Below, one piece after another: positions 25,257-37,600 of a DNA stretch of 64,000 nucleotides. The position numbers and the translations under genes were made by a program. This stretch comes from Closterium sp. NIES-65. Taxonomy: Eukaryota > Streptophyta > Zygnematophyceae > Desmidiales > Closteriaceae. The stretch spans positions 310,001-374,000 of the forward strand of contig CANXME010001992.1 in NCBI GenBank assembly GCA_948144175.1. Direction: 5' to 3'. The notes beneath the pieces were generated by a model. The model searched no databases. It saw nothing but the letters and a program-made list of their open reading frames with translations, and was not told the origin of the DNA. Position 1 is the stretch's first letter; every line of letters starts with the position of its first letter.

Positions 25257-25951
25257 GTGGATTGGAGAGGGAGGAGGAGCAGGCTATTCCTTCTCAATGA
25301 GAGCAAAGTGGGGTGGATTGGAGAAGGCTGGACAGCATGATTTAACGTTGAACTCATGGGCAGGGGTTAGGAGAAGAAGTGCTCTCATTGAGATGGTAGT
25401 AGCCTACTCCGTGGGGGTGGTAGGACACAAGATGGGTGTAGTTTATTGCATACCGTATATGTTGCTGAGTGTTTTGTTTATGGACCAGCGGTACCGGTAT
25501 CACATTGCAATGCAAACACTGGGAGCTGCTGCTTCGATTGAGAGCTTCTTACGGTAGCATACATGTTGCTGTGCCGTATGCTGCCTCTTAGACAGATCAG
25601 CTTGACTGTCTCGCCCCTGATCACGGTAAGGGGTTGTTGCACCGCTGGCAGATCAGGTGAAGCGCTAATGCACCAGACAACGCACAGCATGGAAGTGGCC
25701 AAATCCCAGAGCAAGGTAGTGTGTAATCACATGGACAAGAAAGTTTCAACTACCGGTACCATATATTTGCATTAAATACAAGATTGTTGTCATGAGCAAA
25801 TCAGATCTAGCTACTTATTTTTGAAACCATCAGGGCATAATTGGCATAAGCAAATCAGGTTCAGCTACCTAGCCCATGATTGGCATAAGGCAATGGGGTG
25901 TCGCCATGTGCAAACCATTTTGCCCAACAGATCCCCCGTCTGGTTTGCTCG

Positions 25952-26029
25952 TGTGACTCGAGGAAGCGGCACAGCACGCTTTTGAGAATTCTCAAAAACC
26001 AGCTGTGACTCGAGGAAGCGGCACAGCAC
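25952..26029. repeat. 26-bp direct repeat around a palindrome (AATT centre)
   Basis: TGTGACTCGAGGAAGCGGCA and six more bases occur at 25952-25977 and again, identically, at 26004-26029. Between them lies TTTTGAGAATTCTCAAAA (25980-25997), a perfect 18-bp palindrome. Confidence 0.95.
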
Positions 26030-26324
26030 AGCATGTGCCGCTGGGTTAGTGAATCGTTCGTGATGTGGCTTGCTAGCTAGCCAGGGAACTTCTCTCTCCT
26101 CACTGAGGAGTGAATGGAATGGAACAAACACGTGGATGCTGCTAGACAGCATTGTGGGCAGCGCATGGGTAGGTCTGGTATCCGGTCCGGACCTCAGCCC
26201 ATGGGTAGGCCCAGAATCCGAGCCTCACCATCACAGTTAGGCCCGGAAACCGAACCTCCCTATTGGCTTGCCTAGGCCTCGCACACAGTGGAAGTGGGAA
26301 AAACATGGCTGCGGGACAGGCGGT

Positions 26325-26326
26325 TA

Positions 26327-26364
<38 letters not shown>

Positions 26365-26385
26365 CTGCTGCTGCTGCTCGTGCAT
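26325..26385. repeat. CTG triplet tract
   Basis: Interrupted (CTG)n, poly-Gln on the minus strand. It echoes the HEQQQNRLARS coding segment at 26460-26500 of the channel gene, so it looks like an expanded partial exon copy. Confidence 0.75.
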
Positions 26386-26403
26386 TCTTGAGGCGCCTCA
26401 AAA
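26386..26403. repeat. Palindrome, GCGC centre
   Basis: TCTTGAGGCGCCTCAAAA, one mismatch, between the expanded CTG copy and the true last exon of the channel gene (stop at 26413-26411). Confidence 0.85.
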
Positions 26404-26410
26404 GACTATC

Positions 26411-28611
26411 CTACGGGCTTTCCAAAGCCTCGCGCACGGCGGAAGCAGCGACGCCACGGCTGCGCGCCAGGCGGTTCTGCTGCTGCTCGTGCACGCCCAT
26501 GGGCAGGCGCAGTGCAAAGCGCATGTCGTGCAGCAGCTGGGGGTAGCTCTCTAGCGTGTCGAATAGGTCATCCAGGAGGAGAAGCAGCAACTCGCACTCT
26601 GTCTTGGCCTGGGAGGGGGAGGGACATGGGAAGCGGCAGCGAAAGGGGGGACATGTGAGTTGACTCACAAAGTGCAACAGCTGGGAAAAGCTCTCTAGCG
26701 TGTCGAATAGGTCATCCAGGAGGAGAAGCAGCAACTCGCACTCTGTCTTGGCCTGGGAGGGGGAGGGACATGGGAAGCGGCAGCGAAAGGGGGGACATGT
26801 GAGTTGACTCACAAAGTGCAACAGCTGGGAAAAGCTCTCTAGCGTGTCGAATAGGTCGTCCAGGAGGAGAAGCAGCAACTCGCACTCTGTCTTGGCCTGG
26901 AGTATGTGGGAGGGGAAACATTGGGTGTATCTGAGTTGAGGGTCAACAGCTGGGGGAAGCTCTCTAGCGTGTCGAATAGGTCGTCCAGGAGGAGCTCACA
27001 CTTGGTCATGGCCAGGGAGGGGGGAAGGGAGGGAGAAGGGGAGAGAGATGAGTTGTGGCCTCAACACAGATCAGAGCGACCCTCTGTTTCGGCCATTCCT
27101 CCCCCCATCAGTGTTTCGGCCATTCCTCTTTCCCCCCCCCCCCCCCCCATCCGCATGTCAAACGCCTCTAAAAGCCCTTCCATATCCATCCCAAACCCTT
27201 CCCCACCTCCTCTCCTTCCCCCCACCTCTTCTCTTCCCCCCCAATGTTTCCCCTCCTCCCCCCGTTCCCCCTTTTCCCCACCTGAAACGTGGCCTCAACA
27301 CAGATAAGAGCAACCCGCTGTTTCGGCCATTCCTCCTCGTCCATGCGCGTTTCAAACGCCTCCAGCAACCCTTCCATGCCCATCACAAACCCGGTCCCCA
27401 CCGCCCGATGCTCCATCTCCATGTTCCCTCCCCCTTGCTCCAACGCTACTTCTAGAGGATTCTTGGGAGGTTCTGGCACTCCTGCTGCCATCGCGGCCGC
27501 TGCTGCCAGTGCTAGGGGATTCCCGTGGGAGCCGGGAGCGGTTGCCGGGTTACCCGGGAAAGCGCCGGGTGTGTTGAGGGCTTGCCCGGGGGTCAAACGG
27601 AGGGACAGTTGGCGGGAGCGGGAGAGGAAGCGGCGCAGCTGGCGCTGTGAGTCGGAGTGCAGGAGAGAGGCCGAGCAGTTCACCGGGACAAAGGGGTGCT
27701 GCTGGGACGAGGGGCGAGAGGGCGGGTGGGAGGGAAAGTGGGGAAGAAGTGTTCTGAAAAGAAGGGGGAGTGGAGCAGAGGAGAGACGCAGAGCGGTTCA
27801 ACGGGACAAAGGGGTGCTGCTGGGGCGAGGGGGGGCGGAAGAGGGAGTGAGGGAGGGAGGGAAGGAAGAAGTGTGCTGAAAAGAAGGGGGAGTGGAACGG
27901 AGGAGAGGGACAATGGTGGCGGCGCTGTGAGTCGGAGCGCAGGAGAGAGGCCGAGCGGTCCCCCGGGACGAAGGGGTGCTGCTGGGACAAGGGGCGAGAG
28001 GGCGGGTGGGAGGGTAGAGTTGTTCTGAAAGGGGTAAGGAGGGGGGGTGGAGCGGAGGAGAGAGGCAGAGGGGCTGGCAGGGCAAGGGAGGAGAGGAGGG
28101 AGGGAGGGAGGGAGGGAGGGAGGGAGGGAGGGAGGGAGGGAGGGAGGGAGGGAGGGAGGGAGGGAGGGGAGGGAGGGAGGGAGGGAGGGAGGGAGGGAGG
28201 GAGGGAGGGAGGGAGGAGGGAGGGAGGGAGGGAGGGAGGGAGGGAGGGAGGGAGGGAGGGAGGGAGGGAGGGAGGGAGGGAGGGAGGGAGGGAGGGAGGG
28301 AGGGAGGGAGGGAGGGAGGGAGGGATCATTTTGGCGTGGCAGAGAAGTGTGTTTGGTGCACTTTGTCTAGGCTTTACAAACGGAGGGAAGCAAACCTATT
28401 TTATTCCTAATAGGCAGAAAGCGAGTGCTGGTCAGTACCTCTTCTCCTCCCGAATCTGACTCGAGGTTTTCCTCTTCATTCACAACACCTCCCTCCCCCA
28501 CTCCTTTTCCCCCCCTCCTCTACTTCCTCCTCCTCCTCCTCCTCCTCCTCCTCCTCCTCCTCCTCCTCCTCCTCCTCCTCCTCCTCCTCCTCCTCCTCCT
28601 CCCTCCTCCTC

Positions 28612-28643
<32 letters not shown>

Positions 28644-31600
28644 TCTCCACCCACCACCACCACCCTCTCCCCCGTCCTCCTCCTCATCCCCCCACCTCTC
28701 CCCAACCTCCCCCGTCCCCTCTTTCCCCTCCTCTTCTCCCTCCTCCATAATCTCCCCCACTCCACCCTCCTCCCCCTCCTCCTTAATCACCCCCATTCCA
28801 TCCCCCTCCTCCTTAATCACCCCCATTCCATCCCCCTCCTCGTCCTCGGGAGTCTTAATCCACGTGGCATCAGCAGTGCCGGCGCGCAGGATGTAGAGGT
28901 GCCGGCTCACCTCCCCTTCAGCACAGATGAATTCCCCCGCTGCTACTCTCCTCAGGACCAAAGCATCCAAAAGTTTTGCAATAAACGCATGGCTGTGTGG
29001 GAGGATGGGGCTGGGGAAATGGAAGGGGGAGCAAGGAGGGAGGGAGGGAGGGGGGGAGGGAGAGAGGGATGTAGAGGAGCCGGCTCACCTCCCCTTCAGC
29101 ACAGATGAATTCCCCTGCCGCCACTCGCCTCAACACCAGCGCCCCCAGCAGCTTCGCTATAAAGCCACGGCCGTGCGGGAGGATGGGGCTGGGGGAATGG
29201 GAGGTGGGGAAGGAGGGGGGGGAGGGAGAGAGGGATGTAGAGGTGGGGAAGGAGGGGGGGGAGGGAGAGAGGGATGTAGAGGTGGGGAAGGAGGGGGGGG
29301 AGGGAGAGAGGCATGTAGAGGTGGCGGCTCAGTTTTGAGGCGCCTCAAAACGAGAGGGATGTAGAGGTGGCGGCTCACCTCGCCCTTCGCACTATACATG
29401 TGCAACAAGGCAAGCTTTTCGCCTCGGCTCGTACGAGGCTCGTACACGTTCGAGGGCGAGTGAGTGACGAGTTTGATTTTCCGTGAAAACCACTCGTCCG
29501 AGCCGAGGCGAGTTTAGTTTTTAAAACTCGCCGAGCACTCGTTGCGTGGGCTGGTGTTGCGATCCCCCACCCAGAATTGACGCTCAGAATTGATCCCCCA
29601 CCCAGAATTGATGCTCTCCAGGGCGATTGACCTGGTCTGGATATTGGTATATTGATTTGATGTTTGCAGGGTATCTTATTAGGCAGCAGGTTCACAAAAA
29701 TGGGCATGTACATGCTGGTATAGGGCAACGCGCCGAGCGAAGCTCGGACGAGCCTTTTAAAAGCTCGTGACAAGAGACGAGTCACGAGCTTGAGTTTCCC
29801 CTGAAAAAACTCGGACGAGCTAAACTCGGCTCGTGACATTACTCATACAAGTGTGCCCTGGGACGAGCCGAGTGAAACTCGGCTCGTTGCTTTGCACATG
29901 TATGCTCCGCACAGATGAATTCCCCTGCTGCCACTCTCCTCAACACCAGCGCTCGCAGCAGCTTTGCTATAAACGCGTGGCTGTGTGGGAGAACAGGGCT
30001 GGCCGAGCAAGGGGAGAGGGCACAGCAGGGAATGGGTATGGGAGTTTGTTCTAAACACCAGCGCCCCCAGCAGCTTCGCTATAGGCGCATGGCTGGCAGG
30101 TTTGTTCTGTGGCAGAATGGGGCTGGGGGCATGGGAGGAGGATGGGACACAGTACGGAATTGAGGAGGCACAGGGAAGGCGAATTTATTCTGAGGTCTTC
30201 TGACAATTCTCAAAAGGAACAAGACTTAACACCAGCGCTCCCAGCCGCCCAGGTATAAACGCGTGGCTGTGCGGGAAGATGGGACTGGGAATATGGGGAG
30301 GAGAGTAGGGGACCTCAAAGAGGTGTATTGTCTATGCACCTCAACAACACTGCAATAGCCCTCACCGCACTGCAATAGCCCTCACCGCACTGCACCGCAT
30401 TGCCCCACTCACCTCACGGCAATGCTGCGCTGCCACCAGTGCACAAAGAGGTCCCCCCGAAGGTCCTCCTGCCACACACAGCCACCACACAGACCACCGT
30501 TGGATTTGGGCCAGCATAAACACCGACCGTCGGATTCGGGCACGCACAAAGCAGCAGAAAACACGAATCTCTTGACCTCTCAAATGACTCTAACTGCCAA
30601 GGGGTCTCCAAGAGCTGTCACACACTACAGAATCGCGCCCCATATTCTTCTCACCGTAAGCGTCTCCTTAACCCCTCATGCTACAAGCCCTCACACAATG
30701 AGCCCTCACACTATGAGCCCTCACACAATGAGCCCTCACACTATGAGCCCTCACACAATGAGCCCTCATACTATGAGCCACTGGCGGCACTTGGGAGGCT
30801 ACAACACGAGTTTCAAATCATGAGGCTCACACCATGAAACCACTCACCATGATCAGCTCATAAGCCACGAACCATACGACTCGTCTCACCACGATCAGCT
30901 CATAAGCCACGCACCATACAACTCGTCTCACCACGATCAGCTCATAAGCCTCGCATCATACGACTCGTCTCACCACGATCAGCTCATAAGCCTCGCACCA
31001 TACGACTCGTCTCACCACGATCAGCTCATTAGCCTCGCACCATACCACTCGTCTCACCACGATCAGCTCATAAGCCTCGCACCATACGACTCGTCTCACC
31101 ACGATCAGCTCATAAGCCTCGCACCATACGATTCCTCTCACCACGATCAGCTCATAAGCCTCGCACCATACGACTCGTCTCACCACGATCAGCTCATAAG
31201 CCTCGCACCATACGACTCGTCTCACCATGATCAGCTCATTAGCCTCGCACCATACGACTCGTCTCACCATGATCAGCTCATAAGCCTCACACCATACGAC
31301 TCCTCTCACCACGATCAGCTCATAAGCCTCGCACCATACGACTCGTCTCACCACGATCAGCTCATAAGCCTCGCACCATACGACTCGTCTCACCACGATC
31401 AGCTCATAAGCCTCGCACCATACGACTCGTCTCACCACGATCAGCTCATAAGCCTCGCACCATACGACTCGTCTCACCATGATCAGCTCATTAGCCTCGC
31501 ACCATACGACTCGTCTCACCATGATCAGCTCATAAGCCTCGCACCATACGACTCGTCTCACCACGATCAGCTCATAAGCCTCGCACCATACGACTCCTCT

Positions 31601-34600
31601 CACCACGATCAGCTCATTAGCCTCGCACCATACCACTCGTCTCACCACGATCAGCTCATAAGCCTCGCACCATAAGACTCCTCTCACCACGATCAGCTCA
31701 TAAGCCTCGCACCATACGACTCGTCTCACCACGATCAGCTCATAAGCCTCGCACCATACGACTCATCTCACCACGATCAGCTCATAAGCTTCGCACCATA
31801 CGACTCGTCTCACCACGATCAGCTCATAAGCCTCGCACCATACGACTCATCTCACCATGATCAGCTCATAAGCCTCACACCATACGACTCGTCTCACAAT
31901 GATCAGCTCATAAGCCTCGCACCATACGACTCCTCTCACCACGATCAGCTCATAAGCCTCGCACCATACGACTCGTCTCACCATGATCAGCTCATGAGCC
32001 TCGCACCATACGACTCGTCTCACCACGATCAGCTCATAAGCCTCGCACCATAGGACTCGTCTCACCACGATCAGCTCATAAGCCTCGCACCATACGACTC
32101 ATCTCACCATGATCAGCTCATAAGCCTCGCACCATACGACTCATCTCACCATGATCAGCTCATAAGCCTCGCACCATACGACTCGTCTCACCACGATCAG
32201 CTCATAAGCCTCGCACCATACGACTCGTCTCACCACGATCAGCTCATAAGCCTCGCACCATACGACTCGTCTCACCACGATCAGCTCATAAGCCTCGCAC
32301 CATACGACTCGTCTCACCACGATCAGCTCATAAGCCTCGCACCATACGACTCGTCTCACCACGATCAGCTCATAAGCCTCGCACCATACGACTCGTCTCA
32401 CCACGATCAGCTCATAAGCCTCGCACCATACGACTCGTCTCACCACGATCAGCTCATAAGCCTCGCACCATACGACTCGTCTCACCACGATCAGCTCATA
32501 AGCCTCGCACCATACGACTCGTCTCACCACGATCAGCTCATAAGCCTCGCACCATACGACTCGTCTCACCACGATCAGCTCATAAGCCTCGCACCATACG
32601 ACTCGTCTCACCACGATCAGCTCATAAGCCTCGCACCATACGACGCCTCTCACCATGATCAGCTCATAAGCCTCGCACCATACGACTCCTCTCACCATGA
32701 TCAGCTCATAAGCCTCGCACCATACGACTCGTCTCACCACGATCAGCTCATAAGCCTCGCACCATACGACTCGTCTCACAATGATCAGCTCATAAGCCTC
32801 GCACCATACGACTCGTCTCACCACGATCAGCTCATAAGCCTCGCACCATACGACTCGTCTCACCATGATCAGATCATAAGCCTCGCACCATACGACTCCT
32901 CTCACCACGATCAGCTCATAAGCCTCGCACCATACGACTCGTCTCACCACGATCAGCTCATAAGCCTCGCACCATACGACTCGTCTCACCACGATCAGCT
33001 CATAAGCCTCGCACCATACGACTCGTCTCACCACGATCAGCTCATAAGCCTCGCACCATACGACTCCTCTCACCATGATCAGCTCATAAGCCTCGCACCA
33101 TACGACTCGTCTCACAATGATCAGCTCATAAGCCTCGCACCATACGACTCGTCTCACCACGATCAGCTCATAAGCCTCGCACCATACGACTCGTCTCACC
33201 ATGATCAGCTCATAAGCCTCGCACCATACGACTCCTCTCACCACGATCAGCTCATAAGCCTCGCACCATACGACTCGTCTCACCACGATCAGCTCATAAG
33301 CCTCGCACCATACGACTCGTCTCACCACGATCAGCTCATAAGCCTCGCACCATACGACTCCTCTCACCACGATCAGCTCATAAGCCTCGCACCATACGAC
33401 TTGTCTCACCACGATCAGCTCATAAGCCTCGCACCATACGACTCGTCTCACCACGATCAGCTCATAAGCCTCGCACCATACGACTCCTCTCACCACGATC
33501 AGCTCATTAGCCTCGCACCATACCACTCGTCTCACCACGATCAGCTCATAAGCCTCGCACCATACGACTCCTCTCACCACGATCAGCTCATAAGCCTCGC
33601 ACCATACGACTCGTCTCACCACGATCAGCTCATAAGCCTCGCACCATACGACTCGTCTCACAATGATCAGCTCATAAGCCTCGCACCTTAGTTGGAATAT
33701 ACGCGTTTCGCGTTTCATACGCTAGCGTTTATCCGCTAGCGTATAAACGCTGAACGCTTCTTGGGAGGCTTCCTGTACGCAGTGAATACGCAGGCCCGGG
33801 CACCTAAAATTTTTTCCCGGGCAGTTGTTTGGTCTTTAGCGGGGGATGGGCGAGGTGCAAAGCACGAAGTTGGTGCCCGCAGTCTAGTCATACTCGTTGA
33901 GAAGTATCAAGTCGGCGAGATCGAGATGAAACGAAATGTAGAAATGTCGAGATTAGGGCTGACTGGCTGGTAAGCAGCGTGGGGTTTGTTGGGGGGGTGG
34001 TTCTGGACAGGTTGGAGTTCGTAGATGTTATGGGTTCCAGTGCGGTACTAATATGAGATTCAACATTTCGATTCCCAGACATGCCTCCCAACTTCGAAGT
34101 CACATTTCCGCTTGCCTAGACCACCGATTAGCATTTCGACTTTCGCGAAATGCTCACGAAGAAATTCCGCACCTATTCCGCGATTTTTTTTCGGGCAGCC
34201 CTAAAACTTTTCTGACTGCGTATTGCGTATTCCCTAGCGTTTTGCGTATAGCGTTAAAACGCAAGCGTATAAACGCGATACGCTTGAGGCTCTGAGCGTA
34301 TACTCCAACTTAGCCTCGCACCATACGACTCGTCTCACCACGATCAGCTCATAAGCCTCGCACCATACGACTCGTCTCACCACGATCAGCTCATAAGCCT
34401 CGCACCATACGACTCGTCTCACCACGATCAGCTCATAAGCCTCGCACCATACGACTCGTCTCACCACGATCAGCTCATAAGCCTCGCACCATACGACTCG
34501 TCTCACCACGATCAGCTCATTAGCCTCGCACCATACCACTCGTCTCACCACGATCAGCTCATAAGCCTCGCACCATACGACTCGTCTCACCACGATCAGC

Positions 34601-37600
34601 TCATAAGCCTCGCACCATACGACTCGTCTCACCACGATCAGCTCATAAGCCTCGCACCATACGACTCCTCTCACCACGATCAGCTCATAAGCCTCGCACC
34701 ATACGACTCGTCTCACCATGATCAGCTCATAAGCCTCGCACCATACGACTCGTCTCACCACGATCAGCTCATAAGCCTCGCACCATACGACTCGTCTCAC
34801 CACGATCAGCTCATAAGCTTCGCACCATACGACTCGTCTCCATGAGCATCTCACCGTGAGGCTCTCCATGAGCTCGAACTCGTCAAACTTCTGCGAGAGC
34901 TGCGCTTGCCACTGGCGGGTGAGATGCACCATCTGGGGCCGAGGGGAGAGGGGAAGAGGGGGAGGGGGAAAGGAGAGGGGGGAGAGGGGGAGGAAAGATG
35001 AGGAAGCAATCCCCTGTTGCAGTTGATGTGCGTCTGCCACTGGCGCGTGAGATGCACCATTTGGGGGGGAGACACAACAGGACCACAAACGGAGTCATCT
35101 CACTCACTGGCAGGTAGACGCAGCCAGAACAAGCTGAGAGCAGAAAGAATTCTAAGCAGGTACCAAGCAGTGCGGGTACATCTGAGTCATTCTTCAGAGT
35201 TCTATTGATTAGGTGATTCTTGAGTTGCAGTCACAAGAAGCTGCGCAGAAAGAATTCTAGGCGGGTAACAAGCGGGTGCATCTGAGTCATTCTTCAGAGT
35301 TCTATAAGGCCTAAGCGGGTACCAAGCAGGGCGGGTACATCTGGGTCATTCTTCAGAGTTCTAAAAGGCCAAAGCGGGTACCAAGTGGGTTTGATTAACC
35401 GATTCCAGCCGAACCGTATAAAAGGCTTACCAGGCGGTTGGCCAGCCACTCTGGCAGCTCCTCCCTCTCGATGAACCTGGCAACATGCAGGCAGGCGGGC
35501 AGGCGGGCAGGCGGGCAGGCATTGGGGGGACATGAGGGAGGGAGATGAGGGAGGATATGGGTTCTAGAGTGTTTGGAAGGGAGGATTTCGGGGGAGGAGA
35601 GGGATGCAGACAGGTGACGGGAGAGGGGACGGAGACGGGAGAGGGATGGGGACGGGGAGATGGGTAGGAAACCAAGAGGGGGTGTGCACTGTACAGACTC
35701 GTAACATGTGGATAGCTCCCGAGCATGGAATGAGGAGGGCAAAGGGGAGAGGGGAGGCACGCACTTGTGGAGTGTTCCAAATCGCTGCCTTGCATTCTCC
35801 CGACGCTCCCTGTGGGGGTGGACGCACAGGCAGAAGCACAGGCAGAAGCACAGGCAGAGACAGCAGCAGAGGCAAGGATAGTGGCAGAAGCAGAGGTTAG
35901 AAAGAGATCAGAAGCGGTCAAAAGCGGTCAGACGAGGCCTGGCACAAGAATGACAAAAAAACCAGCACGGCACGGCACTGGCTTCTGGGCCTGTGGCAGA
36001 CAGTGTAGCCTAGAATGACGGGTGCATGGCGGCAGGAGTAGATTAAGCACTCACCCCGATAGACTAGATTAAGGAGGTTATTACCTGCTGGCATAGATTA
36101 AAGAGGTAATTTGACCGACAGCGTAACCCAGCATGATAGCTGCGAGCAGGTTGTAAATGGTGCCAAAGATGCGCTCTGGGATGGTGTCCTGCGGGTAGAT
36201 GTCTCCGTAGCCCACCTGCAGTGTGAGCATATGAATGAAGTGCATGCAATGAGGCATGGAGGGAGGGAGGAATAGAGAGCATGGCCCTGAGCATGCTTGC
36301 CAAAGATGCGCTCTGGGATGGTGTCCTGGGGGTAGATGTCTCCGTAGCCCACCTGCACACGAAGAGAACCATGAACATAGAAAGAACATGAATGAAGTGC
36401 ATGGAGTAAGGAGAGTGGGGCATGAGGGTGTGGGATGAGAGAGGTCACGTCACACAGCAGCACAGCCCAGCACGATGGCTGTGAGCAGGTTGTAGGATGA
36501 AAGGAAAGGGATGAGAGGAAAGGGATGAGAGGAAAGGGATGAGAGGAAAGGGATGAGAGGAAAGGGATGAGAGGAAAGGGATGAGAGGAAAGGGATGAGA
36601 GGAAAGGGATGAGAGGAAAGGGACGAGAGGAAAGGGACGAGAGGAAAGGGACGAGAGGAAAGGGATGAGAGGAAAGGGATGAGAGGAAAGGGATGAGAGG
36701 AAGGGATGAGAGGAAAGGGATGAGAGGAAAGGGATGAGAGGAAAGGGATGAGAGGAAAGGGATGAGAGGAAAGGGACGAGAGGAAAGGGATGAAAGGAAA
36801 GGGATGAGAGGAAAGGGATGAGAGGAAAGGGACGAGAGGAAAGGGATGAAAGGAAAGGGATGAGAGGAAAGGGATGAGAGGAAAGGGACGAGAGGAAAGG
36901 GATGAGAGGAAAGGGACGAGAGGAAAGGGATGAGAGGAAAGGGATGAGAGGAAAAGGATGAGAGGAAAGGGATGAGAGGAAAGGGATGAGAGGAAAGGGA
37001 TGAGAGGAAAGGGATGAGAGGAAAGGGACGAGAGGAAAGGGATGAGAGGAAAGGGATGAGAGGAAAGGGATGAAAGGAAAGGGATGAGAGGAAAGGGATG
37101 AGAGGAAAAGAATGAGAGGAAAGGGATGAGAGGAAAGGGATGAGAGGAAAGGGATGAGAGGAGAAGGACAAACGAAGAGGGGATGAGATCTCACCGAGGC
37201 AGGGTGACCATGGACCAATAGGTGGGTGCCACGTAGGCGATAAGTGGTATCACAATATCCAGTAGGCATGTGCAGGAAAACTCACCGAGGCAAATGTGAC
37301 CATGGACCAATAGGTGGCCGCCACGTAGGCGACAAGTGGCGGCGCCGTTTCCAGAGGCTGCGCCTCCCCGTTGTCGTCCCAGAAGAAGTTGGCGAGCCAC
37401 GATTGGCCCTCTGGCTCGAGCCGGCCAATCAGAGCAAAGGCGCACGCGCCCACATGGCAAAACATGCAGATCTGGGGTAGAGCAGTTAGCGAGTGAGAAG
37501 GGGAGGGACTGAGTGAGTGTACAGAGGGGGGGGACTCAATGGGGAGATTTGCGGCAGCTGAAAAGCACGCACACGCCCACGAGGCGGAGCATGCGGATGT

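Larger units (their letters stand above)
25257..26410. other. Intergenic region between peroxidase 2 and channel gene
   Basis: Convergent 3' ends of two genes. Holds the palindromes at 25980 and 26386 and the CTG tract at 26325. No gene supported. Confidence 0.6.
29060..30265 (-). repeat. Multiple partial copies of the CNBD exon
   Basis: Besides the complete exon at 28992, partial copies of the FICAEGEVSRHLYI/LVLRRVAAG/FIAKLL segment lie at about 29075-29180, 29356-29390 continuing at 29905-29990, 30055-30100 and 30225-30275. They differ by substitutions such as AALVLRRVAAG and ARLLARA-type changes. The third is cut by a TIR element. Confidence 0.8.

Noticed and set aside
28047-28370. GREGGREGG-type frames
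   Set aside because: (GGGA)n microsatellite.
30838-33687. CRISPR-like array
   Set aside because: Units are contiguous with no unique spacers, and the genome is eukaryotic.
30838-34841. Open frames of up to 525 residues made of VVRRVVWCEAYELI repeats
   Set aside because: Pure product of a 42-bp satellite whose unit is a multiple of three and lacks stops; lies in an intron; no gene-like composition or start.
36490-37170. Long Ser/Pro/Phe/His frames (over 350 residues)
   Set aside because: Translation of the 14-bp minisatellite; three frames read similarly.
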